Origin: Limimaricola sp964022235
Lineage (GTDB): Bacteria; Pseudomonadota; Alphaproteobacteria; Rhodobacterales; Rhodobacteraceae
Assembly: GCF_964022235.1 (NCBI RefSeq)
Contig: NZ_CAXHZL010000001.1
Coordinates: forward strand, 372,001 to 436,000
Direction of reading: 5' to 3'
DNA length: 64,000 nt
The notes under the pieces are model-generated. The model was not told the origin of the DNA, searched no databases, and saw only the letters and a program-made list of their open reading frames with translations. This document shows, in pieces, positions 35,618-44,910 of the stretch (its first letter is position 1; each line of letters begins with the position of its first letter). The position numbers and the translations under genes were made by a program.

Positions 35618-35627
35618 GGAGAGTGCG

Positions 35628-36791
35628 ATGTTCGATCACGCGATGAGGTTCGATCTGGGCGAGGATGGCGACAGCTTGCGCGAGACGGTGCACCGCTGGG
35701 CGCAGGAGCGCGTGAAGCCGCGCGCCGCCGAGATCGACAAATCCAACCTTTTCCCCGCCGATCTGTGGCGCGAGATGGGCGACCTTGGGCTCTTGGGCAT
35801 CACCGTGCCCGAAGAGTATGGCGGCGCGGGCATGGGCTATCTCGCCCATGTCGTCGCGGTCGAGGAGATCGCGCGGGCCTCTGCCTCCGTGGCGCTGAGC
35901 TACGGCGCGCACTCCAACCTCTGCGTCAATCAGATCCGGCTCAACGGCAACGATGCGCAGAAGGCGAAATATCTGCCCAAGCTGGTCTCGGGCGAGCATG
36001 TCGGCGCGCTCGCCATGTCCGAGGCGGGGGCGGGCTCCGACGTGGTGTCGATGAGCCTGCGCGCCGACAAGGTCGACGGCGGCTGGAAGCTCAATGGCAC
36101 CAAGTACTGGATCACTAACGGCCCCGACGCCGAAACATTGGTGGTCTATGCCAAGACCGACCCGGAAGCCGGCTCCAAGGGCATCACGGCCTTCATCATC
36201 GAGCGCGACATGGCGGGCTTCTCGACCTCGGAGCACTTCGACAAGCTTGGCATGCGCGGCTCGAACACCGCCGAGCTGGTGTTCGAGAATGTCGAGGTGC
36301 CGGACGAGAACGTGTTGGGCGAGGTCGGCGGCGGTGTGCGCGTGTTGATGTCGGGGCTCGATTACGAGCGCGTGGTGCTTTCGGGCATTGGCACCGGCAT
36401 CATGGCGGCCTGCCTCGATGAGATCATGCCCTACCTCGCCGAGCGCAAGCAGTTCGGCAAGCCGATCGGGGACTTCCAACTGATGCAGGGCAAGGTGGCC
36501 GACATCTACACCAAGCTCGGCTCGGCGCGCGCTTATGTCTATGCCGTGGCCCGCGCCTGCGACGAGGGCCGGGTGACCCGCGCCGACGCCGCGGCCTGCG
36601 TGCTCTACGCCTCAGAGGAGGCGATGGTGGTCGCGCATCAGGCAGTGCAGGCGATGGGAGGCACCGGCTTCATGAACGAAAGCGCGGTGGCCCGGATCTT
36701 CCGCGACGCCAAGCTGATGGAGATCGGCGCGGGCACCTCCGAGATCCGCCGCATGCTGATCGGGCGCGAGCTGATGGCGAAGGTGCGCTGA
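35628..36791 (+). CDS. ivd: isovaleryl-CoA dehydrogenase
   Basis: 387 residues, acyl-CoA dehydrogenase family (FAD). Motifs: AMSEAGAGSDVVSM, YWITNGPDAETLVVYAKT, KLGMRGSNTAELVFE and SGLDYERVVLSG, where the Glu falls in the position typical of isovaleryl-CoA dehydrogenase; C-terminal AVQAMGGTGFM and LMEIGAGTSEIRRMLIGRE. Converts isovaleryl-CoA to 3-methylcrotonyl-CoA and passes electrons to ETF. Overlaps mccB by one base (36791). Confidence 0.93.
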   Translation: MFDHAMRFDLGEDGDSLRETVHRWAQERVKPRAAEIDKSNLFPADLWREMGDLGLLGITVPEEYGGAGMGYLAHVVAVEEIARASASVALSYGAHSNLCVNQIRLNGNDAQKAKYLPKLVSGEHVGALAMSEAGAGSDVVSMSLRADKVDGGWKLNGTKYWITNGPDAETLVVYAKTDPEAGSKGITAFIIERDMAGFSTSEHFDKLGMRGSNTAELVFENVEVPDENVLGEVGGGVRVLMSGLDYERVVLSGIGTGIMAACLDEIMPYLAERKQFGKPIGDFQLMQGKVADIYTKLGSARAYVYAVARACDEGRVTRADAAACVLYASEEAMVVAHQAVQAMGGTGFMNESAVARIFRDAKLMEIGAGTSEIRRMLIGRELMAKVR

Positions 36792-38398
36792 TGGCGGTGC
36801 TGCGCTCCGCCGTCCCGGCGTCATCCGAAGCCTTCCGCGAGAACCGCGCTGCACAGCTCGCCTCGATGGAGATCGTGCGCGAGGCCGTCGAGACCGCACG
36901 CGCAGGCGGCGGCGCGAAGGCCAGTGATCGGCACGTTTCGCGTGGCAAGCTCTTGCCGCGTGACCGCGTCACCCGGCTTCTCGATCCGGGCAGCCCGTTT
37001 CTGGAGGTCGGCGCTACGGCGGCGCATGGCCTCTATGACGGCGCGGCCCCCGGTGCCGGGTTGGTTGCGGGCATCGGCCGCGTCGAGGGCCAGGAGGTCA
37101 TGGTGCTGTGCAACGACGCCACCGTGAAGGGCGGCACCTACTACCCGATGACCGTGAAGAAGCACCTGCGCGCGCAGGAGATCGCCGAGGCGAACCACCT
37201 GCCTTGCGTCTATCTGGTCGACTCCGGTGGCGCGAACCTGCCCAACCAGGACGAGGTCTTTCCAGACCGAGACCATTTCGGGCGGATCTTCTACAATCAG
37301 GCCCGCATGAGCGCGAAGGGCATCGCGCAGATCGCCGTGGTGATGGGCTCCTGCACGGCGGGCGGTGCCTATGTACCGGCCATGTCGGACGTGACCATCA
37401 TCGTGAAGGAGCAAGGCACGATCTTTCTCGCCGGACCGCCGCTGGTGAAGGCCGCGACGGGCGAGGTCGTCTCGGCCGAGGATCTCGGCGGCGGCGACGT
37501 GCACACGCGACTGTCGGGCGTGGCCGACTACCTCGCCGACAACGACGCCCATGCGCTGGCGCTGGCACGGCAGGCGGTGGCGGGGCTGAACCGACGCAAG
37601 CCCGAGAGCGTGGTGATGCAGGCGGTCGAGGAGCCGCTCTTTGATCCCGAAGAAATTCTCGGCGTCGTCCCCGCCGATCCGCGCAAGCCCTACGACATCC
37701 GCGAGCTGCTGGCCCGCGTGCTCGACGGCTCGCGCCTCGACGAGTTCAAGCCGCGCTATGGCGAGACGCTGGTCACGGGGTTCGGCCACATCATGGGCAT
37801 GCCGGTGGGCATCATCGCCAACAACGGCGTGCTGTTCTCCGAGGCCGCGCTCAAGGGCGCGCATTTCGTCGAGCTGTGTTCACAGCGCAAGATCCCGCTG
37901 GTGTTCCTGCAGAACATCACCGGCTTCATGGTGGGCCGCAAATACGAGGCGGGCGGCATCGCCAAGGACGGGGCGAAACTCGTGACGGCGGTGGCCAGCA
38001 CGGAAGTGCCTAAGGTCACGATGATCGTCGGAGGCTCTTATGGCGCGGGCAATTACGGCATGTGCGGTCGCGCTTATTCACCGCGGTTCCTGTGGACCTG
38101 GCCCGCCAGTCGGATCGGCGTGATGGGCGGCGAGCAGGCAGCCGGCGTCATGGCGCAGGTGCGCGGCGAGGCGCTGGCGCGGCAAGGCACCCCGTGGAAC
38201 GAGGAAGAGGAATGGGCCTTCAAGCAGCCATTGCGCGAGAAGTTCGAGGAGCAGGCGCATCCCCTCTACGCCTCGGCTCGGCTCTGGGACGACGGCATCG
38301 TCGATCCGCGCCGCACCCGAGAGGTGCTGGCGCTGTCGCTTTCGGCGGCACTCAACGCGCCCATTCCAGACACGCGCTTCGGCGTGTTCAGGATGTGA
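36791..38398 (+). CDS. mccB: 3-methylcrotonyl-CoA carboxylase, carboxyltransferase (beta) subunit
   Basis: 535 residues, two crotonase-like carboxyltransferase domains: VYLVDSGGANLPNQDEVFPD and MGSCTAGGAYVPAM in the first, IANNGVLFSEAALKGAHF, FLQNITGFMVGRKYEAGG and GGSYGAGNYGMCGRAYSPRF in the second, which typify the methylcrotonyl- over the propionyl-CoA enzyme. It moves CO2 from biotin on MccA to 3-methylcrotonyl-CoA. An unusual ASCH gene separates it from mccA. Confidence 0.95.
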   Translation: MAVLRSAVPASSEAFRENRAAQLASMEIVREAVETARAGGGAKASDRHVSRGKLLPRDRVTRLLDPGSPFLEVGATAAHGLYDGAAPGAGLVAGIGRVEGQEVMVLCNDATVKGGTYYPMTVKKHLRAQEIAEANHLPCVYLVDSGGANLPNQDEVFPDRDHFGRIFYNQARMSAKGIAQIAVVMGSCTAGGAYVPAMSDVTIIVKEQGTIFLAGPPLVKAATGEVVSAEDLGGGDVHTRLSGVADYLADNDAHALALARQAVAGLNRRKPESVVMQAVEEPLFDPEEILGVVPADPRKPYDIRELLARVLDGSRLDEFKPRYGETLVTGFGHIMGMPVGIIANNGVLFSEAALKGAHFVELCSQRKIPLVFLQNITGFMVGRKYEAGGIAKDGAKLVTAVASTEVPKVTMIVGGSYGAGNYGMCGRAYSPRFLWTWPASRIGVMGGEQAAGVMAQVRGEALARQGTPWNEEEEWAFKQPLREKFEEQAHPLYASARLWDDGIVDPRRTREVLALSLSAALNAPIPDTRFGVFRM

Positions 38399-38405
38399 GA
38401 CGCGC

Positions 38406-38816
38406 ATGGTGACGATGGAGGAGTTGAAAGTCCGGCACCCGGATCTCGTGAGCTTCCGCTTCGGCGACGGGCCAGAGCTTTGCGCCGAGCTGATCGCGCT
38501 GGTGCGCTCGGGGGCGAAAACGGCGACCTGCGGCGCGCTGCGCGATTTCGAGGCGGGCGAGCCGATGCCTATCATCGGTCGCCGCGACGTGGCGCTGAAC
38601 TGGGATGGCAGCCCGGCGCTGATGATCGAGACAGTGGAGGTGACGCAGCGCCGCTTTTGCGACATGGACGCTGATTTCGCGCTGGCCGAAGGCGAGAACG
38701 AAACGCTGGACGGCTGGCGCGCGGACCACCGTCGCTACTTCGAGCGCAACGGAGGCTGGGAGCCGGAGATGATGCTGGTCTGCGAGAGATTCCGGCTGGT
38801 GGAGGATTTCGCCTGA
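38406..38816 (+). CDS. ASCH domain protein
   Basis: 136 residues. Matches the ASCH fold (PF04266, PUA-like): LVSFRFGDGPELCAELIALV, KTATCGALRDFEAGEPMPIIG and ALMIETVEVTQRRFCDMDADF, with the late EGENETLDGW segment typical of the YqfB/ASCH group. ASCH proteins bind RNA or act as small amidohydrolases/RNases. It overlaps mccA by one base (38816) and follows mccB by 7 bp, so it is co-translated with the carboxylase. Its role there is unknown. Confidence 0.82.
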   Translation: MVTMEELKVRHPDLVSFRFGDGPELCAELIALVRSGAKTATCGALRDFEAGEPMPIIGRRDVALNWDGSPALMIETVEVTQRRFCDMDADFALAEGENETLDGWRADHRRYFERNGGWEPEMMLVCERFRLVEDFA

Positions 38817-40804
38817 TGTTCGACAAGATACTGATCGCGAACCGCGGCGAGATCGCCGCACGGGTCATCGCCACCGCCCGCCGCATGGGGCTCAAGACCG
38901 TTGCCGTGCATTCCGACGCGGATGCGGATGCGGTGCATGTAAAGCTTGCCGACGAGGCGGTGCGCATCGGCCCGGCGCCGGTGGGCGAGAGCTATCTCAG
39001 GGCAGAGGCCATCATCGACGCTGCGAAGCGGACCGGTGCGGGGGCGATCCATCCGGGCTACGGTTTCCTGTCCGAGAACCCCGACTTCGTCGAGGCGGTC
39101 GAGGCGGCTGGCCTGGTCTTCGTCGGCCCGCCTGCCAGCGCGATCCGCGCCATGGGCCTCAAAGACGCCGCGAAGGCGCGGATGGAAGAGGCTGGCGTGC
39201 CGGTGGTGCCCGGCTATCACGGCGAGGGGCAGGACGCGTCGATGTTGGCCATGGAGGCCGGGCGCATCGGGTACCCGGTTTTGATCAAGGCCCGCGCTGG
39301 CGGCGGCGGCAAGGGCATGCGGCTTGTGGAGCGAGCCGAGGACTTCGCCGATGCGCTGGAGGGTGCGCAGGCCGAGGGCAAGGCGAGCTTCGGCGATGCC
39401 GCCGTGCTGGTCGAGAAATACGTGACTGCGCCGCGCCACGTCGAGATCCAGGTCTTCGCTGACAGCCATGGCAATGTCGTGCATCTGTTCGAGCGCGACT
39501 GTTCGCTGCAACGCCGCCATCAGAAAGTGATCGAGGAAGCCCCCGCACCGGGCATGCCCGAGCATGTGCGCGCCGCGATGGGCGCGGCGGCGGTCGAGGC
39601 GGCGCGCGCCATCGGCTATGTCGGTGCGGGCACGATCGAATTCATCGCCGATGGCTCCGAGGGGCTGCGCGAGGACGGGTTCTGGTTCATGGAGATGAAC
39701 ACGCGGCTGCAGGTCGAGCATCCGGTGACCGAGGCGATCACCGGGCTCGATCTGGTCGAATGGCAAATCCGGGTCGCGCGCGGCGAGACCCTGCCGCTGA
39801 GGCAGGAAGAACTGCGGATCGACGGCCATGCGGTCGAGGCGCGGCTCTATGCCGAGGACGCCGAGCGTGGGTTTCTGCCTGCCACCGGGCGGCTGGAGCG
39901 GCTGCGCTTTCCCGAGGCCGCGCGGTTCGAGCGTGGCGCGTTGCGCGTCGACGCGGGGGTTGTTGAGGGCGACGCCATCACCCCGCATTACGACCCGATG
40001 ATCGCCAAGGTCATCGCGCATGGTGCAACGCGGGCCGAGGCGCTGTCGCGGCTTGTGACGGCGCTCGAGGCGACGCAGGTCGGCGGTACGGTCACGAACT
40101 TGGGCTTTCTCTCCCGACTGTTGCGCCATGAGGGGTTTGCGGCGGGTGAGGTCGACACTGGCCTCATCGGCCGCAATCTTGAAGCGCTGACCGCCAGAAC
40201 CGAGATGCCCGAGCATGTGCCGGTGCTCGCCGCGCTGACCGCCGCCGGGCTGGACCACGCGCCCGAAGGCGACGGGCCTTGGGACACACTGCGCGGCTTT
40301 CGGCACTGGGGACCGTCAGAAGTGCATGTCGTGTTGGAGCATGAGGGCGAGGCATTGGAGGTGGCGCTTTTGCGCGAAGGGCCGGGGAGCTGGCACCGCG
40401 AGGGGACCGAGATAACCGTTTCACGTGACACGCGCGGGCTCGCCGTCACCGTGGCGGGTCGACGATTTCGTGCCGAGGCGGCAAGGCACGGACAGCATGT
40501 CACCGTTTGGGACGCGGGCCGGGCCTATTCCTTCTCCATTCCCGACCCGCTTGCGGCGGCGGATGCTGCAGGGGCAGGGGGCGACGCCATTGCAGCACCG
40601 ATGCCGGGCCTCGTGAAGCGGATGCGCGCCGAGTCCGGACAAAGGGTGGTTAAGGGCCAGCCGCTCGCCATTCTCGAAGCGATGAAGATGGAGCACACCC
40701 TCACCGCGCCACGCGACGGCGTGGTGGCCGAGGTGCTCGCATCCGAGGGATCGCAGGTCTCCGACGGCGATCTGCTTCTGACGTTGGAGCCGACGGATGA
40801 CTGA
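38816..40804 (+). CDS. mccA: 3-methylcrotonyl-CoA carboxylase, biotin carboxylase (alpha) subunit
   Basis: 662 residues. ATP-grasp biotin carboxylase (1-450): FDKILIANRGEIAARVI, HPGYGFLSENPDF, KARAGGGGKGMRLV, RDCSLQRRHQKVIEEAP and EMNTRLQVEHPVTE; the C-terminal biotinyl domain carries EAMKMEHTL with the biotin lysine. Carboxylates biotin for MccB. Overlaps the HMG-CoA lyase gene by 8 bp at its end. Confidence 0.95.
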   Translation: MFDKILIANRGEIAARVIATARRMGLKTVAVHSDADADAVHVKLADEAVRIGPAPVGESYLRAEAIIDAAKRTGAGAIHPGYGFLSENPDFVEAVEAAGLVFVGPPASAIRAMGLKDAAKARMEEAGVPVVPGYHGEGQDASMLAMEAGRIGYPVLIKARAGGGGKGMRLVERAEDFADALEGAQAEGKASFGDAAVLVEKYVTAPRHVEIQVFADSHGNVVHLFERDCSLQRRHQKVIEEAPAPGMPEHVRAAMGAAAVEAARAIGYVGAGTIEFIADGSEGLREDGFWFMEMNTRLQVEHPVTEAITGLDLVEWQIRVARGETLPLRQEELRIDGHAVEARLYAEDAERGFLPATGRLERLRFPEAARFERGALRVDAGVVEGDAITPHYDPMIAKVIAHGATRAEALSRLVTALEATQVGGTVTNLGFLSRLLRHEGFAAGEVDTGLIGRNLEALTARTEMPEHVPVLAALTAAGLDHAPEGDGPWDTLRGFRHWGPSEVHVVLEHEGEALEVALLREGPGSWHREGTEITVSRDTRGLAVTVAGRRFRAEAARHGQHVTVWDAGRAYSFSIPDPLAAADAAGAGGDAIAAPMPGLVKRMRAESGQRVVKGQPLAILEAMKMEHTLTAPRDGVVAEVLASEGSQVSDGDLLLTLEPTDD

Positions 40805-41648
40805 GCGCGTCGAGATCGTCGAGGTCGGGCCGCGCGACGGGCTTCAGAACGAGGCTCTGATCATACCCGCCGCCGACAAGATCGCGCTGGTCGACCGGCT
40901 TTCGGCTTGTGGCTTTCGACGCATCGAGGTGACGAGCTTCGTGAACCCCAAGCGTGTGCCACAGATGGCCGACGCCGCCGAAGTGTTGGCGGGCATCCAC
41001 CGCGATTCAAGGGTCCGATACGCAGCGCTGGCCCCGAACCTGCGTGGCTTCGAGGCGGCTCGCGACGCCAAGGCGCAAGAGGTCGCGGTCTTCGCCTCGG
41101 CCTCCGAAGGCTTCAGTCAGGCCAACATCGGCTGCTCCATTGCCGAAAGCATGGAGCGTTTCGCGCCAGTCATGCAGGCGGCGAAGGCCGCTGGTCTGCC
41201 GGTGCGGGGCTATGTGTCCTGCGTCACCCATTGCCCCTATGACGGCAGGATCGCGCCGGAGGCCGTGGCCGATGTCGCGCTGCGGCTGCTCGAGATGGGC
41301 TGCTACGAGATCTCCTTGGGCGAGACGCTGGGTCGGGCGCTGCCCGAGGACACCGACGCGATGCTCGGCGCGGTGCTGGCGCGCCTGCCTGTCGAAAAGC
41401 TTGCGGGGCATTTTCATGACACCTCTGGCCGCGCGCTCGACAATGTAGGCCTCTGTCTCGATCGAGGTCTTCGGGTGTTCGACGCCAGCATCGGCGGATT
41501 GGGCGGTTGCCCCTTCGCGCCGGGTGCTGCGGGCAACGTCGCGACCGAGGCGCTGGCGCTGATGCTGGCGGACCGAGGCATCGAGACCGGCCTCGACCGC
41601 AAGAGGCTCGCCGAGGCGGCGGCCTATGCAAAGGGGCTGAGAACATGA
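40797..41648 (+). CDS. mvaB: hydroxymethylglutaryl-CoA lyase
   Basis: 283 residues, HMGL-like TIM barrel. VEVGPRDGLQNE (Arg/Asp of the active site), ASEGFSQANIGCSIAES, GHFHDTSGRALDN with the His metal ligands and GGLGGCPFAPGAAGN with the catalytic Cys loop. Cleaves HMG-CoA to acetyl-CoA and acetoacetate, the last step of leucine breakdown. Overlaps both neighbours (8 bp and 4 bp). Confidence 0.94.
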   Translation: MTERVEIVEVGPRDGLQNEALIIPAADKIALVDRLSACGFRRIEVTSFVNPKRVPQMADAAEVLAGIHRDSRVRYAALAPNLRGFEAARDAKAQEVAVFASASEGFSQANIGCSIAESMERFAPVMQAAKAAGLPVRGYVSCVTHCPYDGRIAPEAVADVALRLLEMGCYEISLGETLGRALPEDTDAMLGAVLARLPVEKLAGHFHDTSGRALDNVGLCLDRGLRVFDASIGGLGGCPFAPGAAGNVATEALALMLADRGIETGLDRKRLAEAAAYAKGLRT

Positions 41649-42421
41649 GCTACGAGACGCTGAAGCTCGCTACCGATGATCGCGGCGTCCTCACGGTCAC
41701 GCTCAACGCGCCCGAGCGGCGCAACGCGCTCTCTGCGCGGATGATGGATGAGCTGACGGCCCTGTCGCGGGCCGAAGGGGCCGAGGCTCGCGCCGTGGTG
41801 CTGCGCGGCGCGGGCGAGGTGTTCTGCGCGGGCGGCGATCTCACATGGATGCAGGCGCAGATCCGGGCCGACCGCGAAGGGCGGCGGGTGGAGGCGCGGC
41901 GTCTGGCCGGAATGCTGGACGCGCTCAACACCATGCCCAGCCCGCTGATCGGGCGGGTGCATGGCGGCGCGTATGGCGGCGGCGTCGGCATGGCCTGCAT
42001 CTGCGACGTAGTGGTGGCCGCCGACACGACCCGTTTCGGCTTTACCGAGACGAGGCTCGGTATCATCCCGGCGACGATCTCGCCTTACGTGCTCGCCCGC
42101 ATGGGCGAGGGGCGGGCGCGGCAGGTCTTCATGTCGGCGCGCATCTTCGGTGCGGACGAGGCGGTGCGGCTCGGGATCGCGACCCAAGCGGTGCCCGAAG
42201 CCGATCTCGACGCCGCCGTTGAGGCCGAGATCGCGCCCTACCTCAAGATCGCGCGCGGTGCCGCGGCGCGGGCCAAGGCGTTGGCTCGCAGCCTCGGCCC
42301 GCGCATCGACGAAGCGGTGATCGAGGCCACGATCGACCGGTTGGTCGAGGCGTGGGAAAGCCCGGAGGCCGAGGAGGGGATCGCGGCCTTTCTGGAGAAG
42401 CGTCCGGCACGCTGGGCATGA
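41645..42421 (+). CDS. methylglutaconyl-CoA hydratase (crotonase family)
   Basis: 258 residues. Crotonase motifs: NAPERRNALSARMMDEL, RGAGEVFCAGGDLTWMQ (oxyanion-hole loop), GRVHGGAYGGGVGMACICD and FTETRLGIIPATISPYV. Hydrates 3-methylglutaconyl-CoA to HMG-CoA, the missing step between MCC and the lyase. ATG 41645 overlaps the lyase stop (ATGA); the longer open frame from 41507 overlaps mvaB coding and is rejected. Confidence 0.9.
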   Translation: MSYETLKLATDDRGVLTVTLNAPERRNALSARMMDELTALSRAEGAEARAVVLRGAGEVFCAGGDLTWMQAQIRADREGRRVEARRLAGMLDALNTMPSPLIGRVHGGAYGGGVGMACICDVVVAADTTRFGFTETRLGIIPATISPYVLARMGEGRARQVFMSARIFGADEAVRLGIATQAVPEADLDAAVEAEIAPYLKIARGAAARAKALARSLGPRIDEAVIEATIDRLVEAWESPEAEEGIAAFLEKRPARWA

Positions 42422-42483
42422 AGGGCGCGCCCATTGACGCCACCCCCGCCGGGCGAGAGGATCGCGGCCGGGGATGGGGCGCG

Positions 42484-42954
42484 ATGGACGAGACGATCAC
42501 ACTAGACGAGACCGACCGTCGGCTGCTTCGGCTGTTGCAGGCCGAGCCGGATCTGACACTGCGCGAGGTCGGCGAGCGGCTCGGTCTGTCGCACACCCCT
42601 TGCTGGCGCAGGCTCACGCGGATGCGTGAAGCGGGGGTGATCGAGGAGCGGCGCCATATCGTCGACCCGGTCGCGGCGGGCTTCGACATCACCGTGTTCT
42701 GTGCCGTGCGCATGAACGGCCACAGCCGCGCGCATCTCGAAGAGTTCGAGGCGGCGGTGGCGGGCATCGCCGAGGTGGTGCAGTGCTACTCGGTCTCGGG
42801 CGATCATGACTACCTTCTACGGGTGCTGGCCCGCTCGATCCGGCATTACGAGAGCACGGTAAAGAACGCGTTGGTGCAGCTGCCGCACGTGTTGTCGATC
42901 TCCACCAGCGTCACGCTGCGCGAGATCAAGAACACCACCGACGTGCCGCTCTAG
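42484..42954 (+). CDS. Lrp/AsnC-family regulator at end of the leucine operon
   Basis: 156 residues from ATG 42484. HTH: LDETDRRLLRLLQAEPDLTL and LGLSHTPCWRRLTRMREAG; RAM domain around CYSVSGDHDYLLRVLARSI. An alternative ATG at 42418 overlaps the hydratase stop and adds a Gly/Arg-rich leader unlike the family; translation might be coupled from there. As last gene of the operon it is a likely regulator of leucine catabolism. Confidence 0.85.
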   Translation: MDETITLDETDRRLLRLLQAEPDLTLREVGERLGLSHTPCWRRLTRMREAGVIEERRHIVDPVAAGFDITVFCAVRMNGHSRAHLEEFEAAVAGIAEVVQCYSVSGDHDYLLRVLARSIRHYESTVKNALVQLPHVLSISTSVTLREIKNTTDVPL

Positions 42955-43042
42955 GCGTTCCGGCCCCAAGACAAGGCACCGGGACCCCGACGCGCAGGAA
43001 CCCCGTCCGTGCGGTTGCGGTTGAGCGGCGAAGGAGAGCCGC

Positions 43043-44857
43043 ATGATCGAGACCCGTCCCCGCCCCGAAGATGAAACCGGGGCCGTGGCCTCCAACACCG
43101 TGCCGATCCGCGACCTCGGCGTGATCGGCGATCGCCGCTCGGCCGCCGTGCTCGACCGGATGGGCCGCATCCTGTGGTATTGTCCCTGCCGCTTTGACGG
43201 GCCGAGCCTGTTTGCGGGACTGCTCGACCCCGAGGGCGGTGAATGGCGCGTCGAGATGGCCGGGGCCAAACCGGGGCCACGGGGATATATCGACGGCAGC
43301 AGCATTCTGGAAACGACGCTCGCCTCGTCCGACGGCGATCTGGTACTGCGCGACTGGATGACCTCCGGCCCTCAGGCCCCGACGGGTGTGCTGGTACGCG
43401 AGATCGACGCCGCCCCTGCGCCCGTGCGCCTCGTGCTCGATCCGCGTCCCGACTATGGCCGCCGCAGCCCGACCTTGGCCGTCGAGGCCGAAACCGTGAT
43501 GATCGAAGGCATGGCGCTGCACGGCTCGCACCAGCTGTCATTCGATGGCGACACGGTGGTCATGGAGATCCCCGAGGGCGAGGCGGGCTGGATGGTGCTG
43601 TCGGACGGGCCGTTGGCACGCCCGGATCGGGCCACGCTCGACAACTGGCGCGGCCACACTCTGGGGCATTGGGAGGGGCTGGATGCGGCGTTGGACTACA
43701 CCGGCGTCTTCGCCGACGAGATCGCCCAGTCGCTCCGGGCGATCCGCCTGTGTACTCATGAGGAAAGCGGTGCCACCGTCGCCGCCATCACCACCTCGCT
43801 GCCGGAAGTGCCGGGAGGCACTCGCAACTGGGACTACCGCTATGTCTGGCTGCGCGACGCGGGCATGATCGTCTCGGCCCTGCTGAGGCTCTATGGAAGG
43901 GACCGCGAGGGCGAGGCCTATCTACGCTTCATCTGCCGCTGCACGGGCACGTCCGAGCATTACCCGATGGCGGTTTTCACCGATCTCGATTGCGAGACCG
44001 CCCCGCGCGAGACCGAACTGCCGTTCGAAGGCTGGCGCGGCGCACGGCCCGTGCGCATTGGCAATGGAGCGGCGGACCAGCTCCAACTCGATGCCTATGC
44101 CAACGTGGTTCTGGCGGCGAAGCTGCTATACCGCGAGGGCAGCTCTGACAGCCGGGCGCATTGGGACGTGGTGCAGGACATCTGCGGTTTTCTCTGTGCG
44201 AACTGGCAGGAGCCCGATCATGGTATCTGGGAGGAGACGCCGCCCAGACATTATATTTCGGGCAAGGTCGTCGCCGCCTGCGCGCTGGAGTCGGCGGCCG
44301 ACTATGGCGATGAGGCCGAGGCCGCGCGCTGGCGCGACGCGGCGGCCGAGATCCGCGACTGGATCGCCAGCAACGGGCTGACCTCCGGTGGCGCCTATGC
44401 CGTCTATCGCGGTTCCGAAGAGGTAGACGTTACCGCGGCCCTGTTCCCGGTCTGGAACTACTGCGCCGCCGATACGCCCGAGATGCTCGCCACCATGGGG
44501 GCGCTGGAGCGCGACTGGAGCCCCGACGGGCTGCTCTATCACCGCCGTCTCGAATGCGTCGATGGCCACGATGAGGGGGTCTTCCTCGCCGCCGGGTTCT
44601 GGGTCGCGCAATACTGGGTGATGCGCGGTGATCTGGAGCGCGCGCGGGCGATCATCGAGGCCGGGATCGCGCAGGGTAACGACTTGGGGTTGCTCTCGGA
44701 GGAGGCCAACCCGCGCTCCGGCGCGATGCTGGGCAACATCCCACAGGCCTTTGCCCACGCTGGTCTGATCGGTGCGGTCTTCGATCTCAATACCGCGTTG
44801 GAGGAGCGCGATGACACCGCATCAGAAGCGTATGACGAGGTCGGATCGAACGGCTGA
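43043..44857 (+). CDS. glycoside hydrolase family 15 protein (glucoamylase/trehalase-like)
   Basis: 604 residues, no signal peptide, so cytoplasmic. N-terminal beta domain (about 1-215; RDLGVIGDRRSAAVLDRMG, CPCRFDGPSLF) and a C-terminal (alpha/alpha)6 barrel beginning at NWDYRYVWLRDAGMI, the GH15 signature; QLDAYANVV and a late CVDGHDEGVFLAAGFW region carry acidic residues likely to be catalytic. Hydrolyses alpha-glucosidic bonds in glucans or trehalose; the exact substrate is not shown. Followed 53 bp later by the deiodinase-like gene. Confidence 0.88.
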   Translation: MIETRPRPEDETGAVASNTVPIRDLGVIGDRRSAAVLDRMGRILWYCPCRFDGPSLFAGLLDPEGGEWRVEMAGAKPGPRGYIDGSSILETTLASSDGDLVLRDWMTSGPQAPTGVLVREIDAAPAPVRLVLDPRPDYGRRSPTLAVEAETVMIEGMALHGSHQLSFDGDTVVMEIPEGEAGWMVLSDGPLARPDRATLDNWRGHTLGHWEGLDAALDYTGVFADEIAQSLRAIRLCTHEESGATVAAITTSLPEVPGGTRNWDYRYVWLRDAGMIVSALLRLYGRDREGEAYLRFICRCTGTSEHYPMAVFTDLDCETAPRETELPFEGWRGARPVRIGNGAADQLQLDAYANVVLAAKLLYREGSSDSRAHWDVVQDICGFLCANWQEPDHGIWEETPPRHYISGKVVAACALESAADYGDEAEAARWRDAAAEIRDWIASNGLTSGGAYAVYRGSEEVDVTAALFPVWNYCAADTPEMLATMGALERDWSPDGLLYHRRLECVDGHDEGVFLAAGFWVAQYWVMRGDLERARAIIEAGIAQGNDLGLLSEEANPRSGAMLGNIPQAFAHAGLIGAVFDLNTALEERDDTASEAYDEVGSNG

Positions 44858-44910
44858 GGCTTTCGCGTGTTGTGTCCCCGACAGATGCCACCTTTACGCG
44901 GAGACCAGCG

